Below, piece by piece: positions 25,665-32,427 of a stretch of DNA of 64,000 bases; the first letter of the stretch is position 1; the number at the start of each line of letters is the position of its first letter. The DNA comes from Devosia soli (GTDB lineage Bacteria; Pseudomonadota; Alphaproteobacteria; Rhizobiales; Devosiaceae), in the NCBI RefSeq assembly GCF_000970455.1, contig NZ_LAJG01000042.1:124001-188000 (forward strand), in the 5' to 3' direction. Position numbers and translations under genes: made by a program. The notes below the pieces were generated by a model, which had not been told where the DNA came from, made no database searches, and saw only the letters and a program-made list of their open reading frames with translations.

Positions 25665-25701
25665 TTTAGTAAGCGTACATATAATATGCCTTCTTACTAA
25701 A
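25665..25701. promoter_or_regulatory. Inverted repeat over the marR-emrAB promoter
   Basis: TTTAGTAAG at 25665-25673 and its exact complement CTTACTAAA at 25693-25701 are separated by 19 bases that include an AT-rich TATTAT/TATATG stretch resembling a -10 element for minus-strand transcription. Two matching arms around the promoter suit a MarR dimer or pair of dimers. Confidence 0.6.
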
Positions 25702-25827
25702 TGAAAGCTGTGCCGTGGGCCTTGGAGCAATGCGCCCGGCGCAAATCTGCGCGAGGGTTAAGAAAGCCTCGCCATAAAAAAATCTGCCTTTGTCGCAATG
25801 CAGGGACAAAGGCTCAGGGAGACATGC

Positions 25828-26853
25828 ATGCGGTGGGGATTGGTCGAAAGCCTGGTTAGCGTTGCCACCATCGCGGCCGTTGGTGGCAGTATTTATGCCT
25901 GGGGCGCGGGCTGGTTCTGGCCCTGCGAGACCTTGGGTTTGATGTTGAATAACGGCGCCTGCCAGAAGGTCGCCCATTTCGACGCGCGACAGGTCGGCCC
26001 CATCGGTCTCCTGCCCAATGGCAATGTGCTTGTCGTCAATTCTGCTGGAGAAGACAGTAGTTCCGATCCCCTGGCCCTCGTCGAGATCGACGCCCAATCC
26101 GGCGAGCCCGTGCATTCGACGCTTGTCAACGACATGCCGACCGAAGCGAGCGTCACCAATATGGCCGTCAGCCCCGATGGCCAGACTGTAGCCCTCTCCT
26201 TCATCCACCAACCCACAAAGGTGATCAGCCGCGGCGATGGCAAAATCCTGCGCACGGTCGAGCGCTGGATGCCCCGCTATCTCGCCTTCGACAAACAAGG
26301 CTGGCTTCTCACGGATATAGGTCCCAGCCTCGCCGGCATGCCCGATACCGATCAGGCCCAAGGCTGGCTCGTCACCTCAGACAGCCCGGACCCAATTCCC
26401 GCCAATGTCGCTGATATCTCTGCTCTTTACCTCCACGGCACCAATGCCGCCCTTAGCCCCGATGGGAAAATATTCGCCCAAAAAATAGACCAGCTCAGCG
26501 ATAGCGGCGTCACCGGCCTGCGCATCGGCCCCACCGACAACGAAACCAATGCCGGCACGCTCTATGGCCTGACCCTGCGCCCGGGCTGCTCCTATGCTGC
26601 GAGCGAAATCTCCTTCAGCCCTTTCGGCAAGCAAGTCGCCGCCGAATTTTCCTGTCCCGAACGCTGGGGGAAAGTGGCCACCGCCCTCGCCGTCTGGGAC
26701 TACGAAACCGGCAAGACGCTCCTCATCCTGCCCTCCATCGATTATTTCGGGTCTTTGGTCTGGGAAAGCGCCGACACCATCCTGTCCGACAGGTATAATT
26801 TCGGTTCGGAAACCAACGACATCCTGCGGATCAAGGTGCCCGCGGCGGAGTAA
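25828..26853 (+). CDS. Membrane-anchored beta-propeller-like hypothetical protein
   Basis: 341 residues with one N-terminal membrane anchor (LVESLVSVATIAAVGGSIYAW) and a periplasmic domain built of propeller-like repeats (SPDGQTVALSF, LSPDGKIFAQ, SPFGKQVAAEFS, LAVWDYETGKTLLIL). AGGGAGA lies upstream of the ATG at 25828. Divergent from the efflux operon. Family unknown to me; WD40-like folds bind proteins or act as scaffolds. It is followed by a large palindrome. Confidence 0.75.
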   Translation: MRWGLVESLVSVATIAAVGGSIYAWGAGWFWPCETLGLMLNNGACQKVAHFDARQVGPIGLLPNGNVLVVNSAGEDSSSDPLALVEIDAQSGEPVHSTLVNDMPTEASVTNMAVSPDGQTVALSFIHQPTKVISRGDGKILRTVERWMPRYLAFDKQGWLLTDIGPSLAGMPDTDQAQGWLVTSDSPDPIPANVADISALYLHGTNAALSPDGKIFAQKIDQLSDSGVTGLRIGPTDNETNAGTLYGLTLRPGCSYAASEISFSPFGKQVAAEFSCPERWGKVATALAVWDYETGKTLLILPSIDYFGSLVWESADTILSDRYNFGSETNDILRIKVPAAE

Positions 26854-26867
26854 CTGGCGGCGCCGCC

Positions 26868-26955
26868 CCATCTACCGTCACCACCGGGCGTGTCCCGGTG
26901 GTGACGGTAGATGGAGCGTCGCCGCAAACTGGATTGCCGGGACAAACCCGGCAAT
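26868..26955. repeat. Palindromic intergenic repeat, CCCGGCAAT family, copy 2
   Basis: The first hairpin has perfect 21-base arms (26868-26888 and 26894-26914) with a 5-base loop; the second pairs ATTGCCGGG (26933-26941) with CCCGGCAAT (26947-26955). Same architecture as the copy at 20177-20253 and likewise between convergent genes. Confidence 0.85.
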
Positions 26956-26982
26956 GACGACTTGAAAGTTCAGTGCCCTCGC

Positions 26983-28314
26983 CTACCCCTGCGTCGGCAA
27001 AGCTTCCAAAAACCGCATCGGCTGACCCTGGCTCGCGGTCACCAGCTCGCCCTGCCACATCACCTTGTGCCCACGCACAATCGTGCCCACCGGCCAGCCG
27101 GTCACCGTCACCCCATCATAAGGCGTCCAGCCGGCGCGGCTCTTGATCCAGTCATTGGTGATGGTCTCGCGGCGCTTCAGATCCACCACGGTCAAATCCG
27201 CATCATAGCCCACCGCAATCCGCCCCTTGCCGGCAATACCGAACAGCCGGTTCGGCCCGTGGCTCGTCATGTCGACAAACCGCTGCAGGCTCAGCTTCCC
27301 GGCATTGACATGGTCGAGCATGGTCGGCACCAGCGTCTGCACCCCGGTCATGCCCGAATGGCTCGCGGGATATTCGTGATCCTTTTCCTCGCGCGTGTGC
27401 GGCGCGTGGTCTGAACCCAGAATATCGGCAACGCCATTGGCGACACCCTTCCAGATGCCCTCGCGATGATCTCTATCTCGCACCGGCGGGTTCATCTGCG
27501 CATAGGTGCCGAGGCGGGTGTAAGCCGTCTCGTCCAGCGTCAGATGGTGCGGCGTCACCTCGACAGAAGCCACGTCCTTATGCTCGGCAAGATAGACCAT
27601 CTCTTGTTTGGTCGAGATATGCAGCACATGGATGCGCTTGCCGGTCTTGCGCGCCAGATTGACCAACCGCGTGGTGCAGCTCATCGCCACTGCCGGCGAG
27701 CGCCAGACGGGATGGCTCGACGGATCGCCCGGCACGCGCAGATACTTGCGCTCTTCGAGCATATATTCGTCTTCCGAGTGGAAGGCCGCGCGGCGGGAAA
27801 TCGCCCGCAGAATAGCCTCGACCCCGGCATCGTCCTGCACCAGCAGCGAGCCGGTCGACGAGCCCATGAAAACCTTCACACCCGCACAGCCGGGCAGCTT
27901 TTCGAGAACGGCCAGTTCGCCGACATTCTCGTGCGTCCCGCCGATATAGAAGGCAAAATCGCAATGCATGCGGTTCGTACCCGCCGCGATCTTGGCCTCG
28001 AACGTCTCGCGCGTCGTCGTCAGCGGATTGGTGTTCGGCATTTCGAAAACGCCGGTCACCCCACCCATCACCGCGCCGAGCGAGCCCGTCTCCAGGTCTT
28101 CCTTATGCGTCAGCCCCGGCTCGCGAAAATGCACCTGCGTATCGATGACGCCCGGAAGGATATGCAGCCCCTTGCAATCGACCACCTCCGCCGCATCGCC
28201 CGTCACGGTCCCCAACGCGACGATCTTCCCGTTTCTGACCGCGATATCGGCCTGCCCCTCGCCGTCATGGTTCACCACGGTCGCGTTCTTGAAAATCGTG
28301 TCGTACTGCGCCAT
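26983..28314 (-). CDS. Dihydroorotase-type amidohydrolase with altered metal motif
   Basis: 443 residues, start at 28314 with GGAGG at normal spacing. Amidohydrolase fold related to PyrC: substrate loop EMPNTNPLTT, carboxylated-lysine position K147 (GVKVFMGS), H179 (FHSEDE), H232 (LHISTK) and D302 (GSDHAPH). The first HxH pair is changed: the motif reads DTQVHFREPG, so Gln60 replaces the first metal-ligand histidine. As I recall, this variant recurs in alphaproteobacterial proteins annotated as dihydroorotase, which catalyse the third step of pyrimidine synthesis. A hydantoinase- or allantoinase-like activity is an alternative. Confidence 0.88.
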   Translation of the reverse strand: MAQYDTIFKNATVVNHDGEGQADIAVRNGKIVALGTVTGDAAEVVDCKGLHILPGVIDTQVHFREPGLTHKEDLETGSLGAVMGGVTGVFEMPNTNPLTTTRETFEAKIAAGTNRMHCDFAFYIGGTHENVGELAVLEKLPGCAGVKVFMGSSTGSLLVQDDAGVEAILRAISRRAAFHSEDEYMLEERKYLRVPGDPSSHPVWRSPAVAMSCTTRLVNLARKTGKRIHVLHISTKQEMVYLAEHKDVASVEVTPHHLTLDETAYTRLGTYAQMNPPVRDRDHREGIWKGVANGVADILGSDHAPHTREEKDHEYPASHSGMTGVQTLVPTMLDHVNAGKLSLQRFVDMTSHGPNRLFGIAGKGRIAVGYDADLTVVDLKRRETITNDWIKSRAGWTPYDGVTVTGWPVGTIVRGHKVMWQGELVTASQGQPMRFLEALPTQG

Positions 28315-28384
28315 GTCTGAGGCCTCCGCGGGTTCGGTTCCGGGCTGGTTTAGCGGAGGAAAACTCCGCGAGGCAAGGCATTCC

Positions 28385-29209
28385 ATGACCATTCATCTGC
28401 GCAGCGACCGTGCCGTCTTCCGTTTTTCGGGCCCTGACGCGCATCGGCTGATCAACGATGTGGTCACCGGACAAATCCCGACCGAAGGCGACACTGCCGC
28501 CGCCTGGGCCCTGCTCTCCCCCCAAGGCAAGATCCTCGCCGAAGGACTCGCTGGCTTTGCCGAAGACGGGCTCTGGCTCGACGTCCACGCTTCCGTCGCC
28601 GACGACTTCTTCAAGCGCATGAAAATGTACCGCCTCCGCGCCAAGGTCGATATCGATGATCTGCGCGACACGCACCGCGTCGGCTTTGCCATGGAGCCGT
28701 CTAACCTCGCGCACCAAGATCGTCTCGGCCCCGTCTCGATAGGCTATCGCATCATCGCTCCAGCCGACGCCACTGCCGCTTGGTCGGAGGACGAAAACCC
28801 CTATCACACCGCCCGCATCGCCAACGCCATCCTCCACCAAGGCAATGACTTCCCCGCCAATGATGCCTTTGCCCACGACATCGGCCTCGACATTCTCGAT
28901 GGCATCGACTTCGCCAAGGGCTGCTATGTCGGCCAGGAAGTCGTCTCGCGCATGAAGCACCGCGGTACTGCCCGCCGCCGCCCCGTACTCATCTCGGGCG
29001 TCGATGCCCCCGCCGGCACCGCCGTGATCGCAGGTGGCCGCGACGCCGGCACCATCGGCCAGGTCGTCGATGGCGAAGCGGTCGCCATCCTCCGCCTCGA
29101 TCGCATCACCGATCCTGCCGCCGCGACCGTCGACGGAAAAACCGTCAACCTTTCTCTCCCCGCCTGGGCCACCTACCAATTCGGCGATTCGGTCCCGTCC
29201 GAAGACTAA
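28385..29209 (+). CDS. ygfZ: YgfZ/GcvT domain folate-binding protein
   Basis: 274 residues. The tetrahydrofolate-binding protein YgfZ (mitochondrial Iba57/CAF17 relative) helps repair and assemble 4Fe-4S clusters in enzymes such as MiaB. The defining motif K-G-C-Y-V-G-Q-E is intact at 178-185; the N-terminal GcvT-like fold (RFSGPDAHRLINDVVTGQI) and the C-terminal barrel are both visible. Divergent from the dihydroorotase-like gene; the upstream open frame across that gene is spurious. Confidence 0.95.
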   Translation: MTIHLRSDRAVFRFSGPDAHRLINDVVTGQIPTEGDTAAAWALLSPQGKILAEGLAGFAEDGLWLDVHASVADDFFKRMKMYRLRAKVDIDDLRDTHRVGFAMEPSNLAHQDRLGPVSIGYRIIAPADATAAWSEDENPYHTARIANAILHQGNDFPANDAFAHDIGLDILDGIDFAKGCYVGQEVVSRMKHRGTARRRPVLISGVDAPAGTAVIAGGRDAGTIGQVVDGEAVAILRLDRITDPAAATVDGKTVNLSLPAWATYQFGDSVPSED

Positions 29210-29211
29210 CC

Positions 29212-29262
29212 GCCTCCCCAATGCGTCCCTCCCCCGCACAGGGCGAGGCTAGGTGGGGGGCC
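29212..29262. repeat. CTCCCC/GGGGAG-type intergenic palindrome
   Basis: CCTCCCC... and CTCCCCCGCACAGGGCGAGG, followed by GGTGGGGGG, form an imperfect hairpin similar to the ones at 21567 and 22396. It lies between two genes on the plus strand. Confidence 0.6.
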
Positions 29263-29336
29263 TCGGCGAACACCGAACCCCCAACTAACCAAACCTTATC
29301 GAATCGGCGCCATCTGTTAGTCTCGCCGCTAACGTA

Positions 29337-29975
29337 ATGCTACCGAACCAGACCCAGATGGCCCGCACGAGCACCCGTGCCTGGCAGCGCATGCTGTCGG
29401 GTCGCCGCCTCGATATTCTTGATCCGTCCCCGGTCGATGTGGAACTTTCCGACATCGCCCACGGCCTTGCCCGCGTCGCCCGCTGGAATGGCCAAACCCT
29501 TGGCGATTATCCGTTTTCGGTCGCCCAGCACTCGGTCCTCGTGCTCGAACTCTTTCGCGCCTCGAACCCCGGCTCATCCACCGCTGCCCTCCTCCAGACG
29601 CTTCTCCACGACGCGCCCGAATATGTCATGGGCGACATCATCTCCCCCTTCAAAACGGCCATGGGTGGAAACTACAAGGATGTCGAAAATCGCTTGATGT
29701 CCGCCATTTATCTCCGCTTCTCGCTTCCTGCGACGGTCCCCGCCGCACTCAAGAAGCAGATGAAAAAAGCCGACCAGGAAGCCGCCTATTTCGAGGCCAC
29801 AACCCTCGCCGGTTTCGAGCCGAACGAAGCCATAAAATTCTTCGGCGAGCCCGGCGTTCCGGCCTTCGAAATCGAGCAGTTCGACCGGCTGATCCAGCCC
29901 TGGCCGACGCGCGAAGCGCATGATCGCTTTATCGCCAGCTTCGAAGCCATCGCCAAACTTATCCCCGCCCCCTGA
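29337..29975 (+). CDS. HD-domain phosphohydrolase, YfbR-like
   Basis: 212 residues. HD fold: the first ligands in FSVAQHSVLVLELF, the signature HDAPE in LLHDAPEYVMGDIISPFK, then a later conserved Asp (KADQEAAYFEATT). This layout is that of the YfbR 5'-deoxynucleotidase group. AQH...HDAPE suggests a phosphatase on small nucleotides. Starts at 29337 and 29358 are both possible; neither has a clear ribosome site. Confidence 0.85.
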   Translation: MLPNQTQMARTSTRAWQRMLSGRRLDILDPSPVDVELSDIAHGLARVARWNGQTLGDYPFSVAQHSVLVLELFRASNPGSSTAALLQTLLHDAPEYVMGDIISPFKTAMGGNYKDVENRLMSAIYLRFSLPATVPAALKKQMKKADQEAAYFEATTLAGFEPNEAIKFFGEPGVPAFEIEQFDRLIQPWPTREAHDRFIASFEAIAKLIPAP

Positions 29976-30089
29976 TAATCGTGCGAGAATTAACCAGTGC
30001 GCGAAGATGGTCTTGGCTCGCCTGCGTCCAAATGGTTACTGATCCGTTAATGTCGCAAGACAACTCTGGATCAGAATGGGACGCTTGGG

Positions 30090-30548
30090 ATGGCATTGCT
30101 GACTCGATCCGCATGTTTGATATTCGCCGTCGGCCTGATCGGCGCAACGACCGCACCCACCTTTGCCGATGGCATCGATCCAAGCGGGCTCGTCCGCTAC
30201 GGAGAGCAGAATGGCGTCAGCTATGAGGATTGGGTGTCAACCGAACCGGTGAGTACAGTGACGGTCAAGAAGATCGAGGCGGGGAAGGTCCGCTATGTGA
30301 CCATCACCCAGACCGCGACCGGTACCTATTCCACCGATGGGTTCGAGTCCGCCCACGTTCAGTATCCGGGCGTAACCAAGCCCAGTAACCCACGGAACGA
30401 ATTCACGTTTTCGAGCTGGAGCCATGGCAGCTGGCACCGCATCAGCGCCTACAATGGCAATTCCTACGTGTCCGTCTCGACCTATAAGACCCATCGCGGC
30501 CCGGCCAGGACCGCGACTTGTGTGTCGACGATCAGCTGGGCCTGCTAG
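30090..30548 (+). CDS. Small secreted hypothetical protein
   Basis: 152 residues with a signal peptide (LIFAVGLIGATTAPTFA, cleavage before DGIDPSG). The mature part is rich in Ser, Thr, Tyr and beta-strand patterns (VSTVTVKKIEAGKVRYVTITQTATG; SYVSVSTYKT) and ends with two cysteines 9 residues apart, suggesting a disulfide. No family recognised. It ends on a CTAG tetranucleotide shared with the stop of the convergent wall hydrolase gene. Confidence 0.7.
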   Translation: MALLTRSACLIFAVGLIGATTAPTFADGIDPSGLVRYGEQNGVSYEDWVSTEPVSTVTVKKIEAGKVRYVTITQTATGTYSTDGFESAHVQYPGVTKPSNPRNEFTFSSWSHGSWHRISAYNGNSYVSVSTYKTHRGPARTATCVSTISWAC

Positions 30549-31618
30549 CCGAAGAGCCAACCGCGCTTGAACTTGTAGAAAACGTGCAGCCCGATCTGGG
30601 TGACCTTGGTCATGCGCGGCGCCCATGCGGGGCGGACATAGGTCGCGTGGTAATGTGTCGCGTCGCCTACTTCGGTCAGGTAGAGCTCACCATTGAGATA
30701 GCGGTTGGCAATGTCTTCGGCCTGCGCCCAGGGTTTGGGCTCGGTGATGGCTTCGGGAATGCCGTCGCAGGCAAACGAGAACTGGCAGGCATTGCGCTTG
30801 GTCTGGTTCTGGTAGACGACGCCGCAGATCGTGTTGGGATAGCGGTGATCCTTGACCCGGTTCATCACCACCTGTGCCACCGCCACCTGGCCGCGATAGC
30901 TTTCGCCACGCGCTTCGAAATAGATCGCCGTAGCTAGGCACCAGCGTTCCTTATCTGATACCTCCACCGCCGGAACGGTCGAGAAAGCCCCGGTGACCGG
31001 GGCATTGGCGCGGGCATAGGCCAGTTGCTCGGACGCGACGGCGGGCATCGGCAGGGCCGGTGCAAGCGAGGCGTTGACCGTTTGCGGGGCGATGCCGGCG
31101 ATGGCGTCGAGCGCGGCCGCCGTATTTGGATCGATCGAGGCGACCGACATCCGCGGCCCGTCTTCGGCCACTGCGTTTGTGTCTTCGAGCAAGGCAATCC
31201 GCGATTGACCAAGCATGCCGGGATCGCCCCCGGCCGGATCGCGCAGGGCGGCAATGCGGACGCGCGCTTCCTCGAAATTCTGCGAAAAGGCGACGATATC
31301 GACCGGTGGCTTGAACCGATCGGTCTTCTGCGCCCGATTGGGGCCGGTAAAGCTTGCAGAGTCAAAGAGATGACCGACGGATCCGGTGATGACCGGGTCG
31401 GCGCCGGAATAGCTCAGGCTCGCCAGGATCAGATCGGGCGTCAGTTCGGTGCCGGGCGCAGCAGGCAAGTCCGAAGACGGGCCGAAGGCGCCGGCGGCAA
31501 GCCCCAGATAGGCAAGGGAAGCCATAAGGCCCAGCGCCATGGATTTGGCGACAGGGAATCCCCGGCGAACCGCTCTGGCCGCGTGCAAACGCACGACCGG
31601 CCGGTGTGGATGGGCCAT
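30545..31618 (-). CDS. Cell wall hydrolase, SleB/CwlJ-like
   Basis: 357 residues. An N-terminal membrane anchor (SMALGLMASLAYLGLAAG) and a long low-complexity linker precede a C-terminal Hydrolase_2 domain: CLATAIYFEARGESYRGQVAVAQVV, MNRVKDHRYPNTICGVVYQ and CQFSFACDG, with catalytic Glu in YFEARGES. This is the fold of SleB lytic transglycosylases; Gram-negative homologues remodel peptidoglycan. The ATG at 31618 with GAGAAG upstream is preferred over the GTG two codons earlier. Confidence 0.92.
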   Translation of the reverse strand: MAHPHRPVVRLHAARAVRRGFPVAKSMALGLMASLAYLGLAAGAFGPSSDLPAAPGTELTPDLILASLSYSGADPVITGSVGHLFDSASFTGPNRAQKTDRFKPPVDIVAFSQNFEEARVRIAALRDPAGGDPGMLGQSRIALLEDTNAVAEDGPRMSVASIDPNTAAALDAIAGIAPQTVNASLAPALPMPAVASEQLAYARANAPVTGAFSTVPAVEVSDKERWCLATAIYFEARGESYRGQVAVAQVVMNRVKDHRYPNTICGVVYQNQTKRNACQFSFACDGIPEAITEPKPWAQAEDIANRYLNGELYLTEVGDATHYHATYVRPAWAPRMTKVTQIGLHVFYKFKRGWLFG

Positions 31619-31784
31619 AAACACTTCTCAACGCTACGCAACACGAACTAAACCGGCAAAAGTGACGCTAAAATGCCGATAGCTGTGATGATCTCTTATT
31701 AAGGTTAGCGCGGAGTAAATGGCCAAGGCGGCACACGCGGGATCAAAGCGCGGCAGCATTGTGACTGGCGGATTTGTGAACGGC

Positions 31785-32345
31785 TCAGGAGCAAGCGGCG
31801 CGCACCGGCTCGACTGCGTCGAGCACGCCCGCAAGGCTGAACCGCACAGACAAAGAGCGGGAATTGACCGGGGTCACGCGTGTCGTGAGGTTATTGGCGC
31901 CCTCGAGCATGTTGAGAAAAGCCTCGCTGTCGGCGGTATTGCCGATGATCAGCGCGGTATTGCTCGCATCAGCCAGCAGCGTGCGGCTGCGTGCCGCCTG
32001 CTGGTCGATCTGGAAAGTGATCCCGGCATCGCGCCCAAGCGCCGACATGGTGTTGCCGGCATAGGCGAAGGCGACTGTGAGATTTCCGGCAGCGCAGGAA
32101 ACCGTCATGGTCGCTGGCGCACGGCCGGTGGGGCGCGCCGGGATGAGTTGCTGGGATTGGAAGCTGACTGTCAGCGCATCGCCGGCCGCCGCGCCATTGC
32201 GGAACACGGCGTCGTAGCAGGCAAGCCGTTCTCCGTCCGCAACAACGGCCGCACAGTCTTGTCCCGATTGCGCCAGAGCCGAACTGCTTCCCCCAAGGCC
32301 AAGCAAAATCACGGCAAGCAAAGCGTGCGATCGAGACAACGGCAT
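31785..32345 (-). CDS. TagO/VasI-like periplasmic protein
   Basis: 186 residues, ATG at 32345 after GGGAGGATC. Signal peptide LLAVILLGLGGSSSALAQ, then DCAAVVADGERLACYD, a pattern shared with the T6SS-associated VasI/TagO family, and a C-terminal LTTRVTPVNSRSLSVRFSLAG half that matches the same family by my recollection. No other type VI secretion gene is in the window, so its role here is open. Four cysteines are visible, enough for two disulfides. Confidence 0.75.
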   Translation of the reverse strand: MPLSRSHALLAVILLGLGGSSSALAQSGQDCAAVVADGERLACYDAVFRNGAAAGDALTVSFQSQQLIPARPTGRAPATMTVSCAAGNLTVAFAYAGNTMSALGRDAGITFQIDQQAARSRTLLADASNTALIIGNTADSEAFLNMLEGANNLTTRVTPVNSRSLSVRFSLAGVLDAVEPVRAACS

Positions 32346-32427
32346 GATCCTCCCATTCCTCCAAAACTCTTTTGTCACGTTCTCATATCGTGACCAAGGG
32401 AGAGGATTGAAATGGCCAGCAACGAAA

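Noticed and set aside
29976-30089. Possible extra gene before the secreted protein
   Set aside because: A frame starting at 29981 overlaps the secreted protein gene in another frame and has no motif; the signal-peptide frame from 30090 explains the region better.
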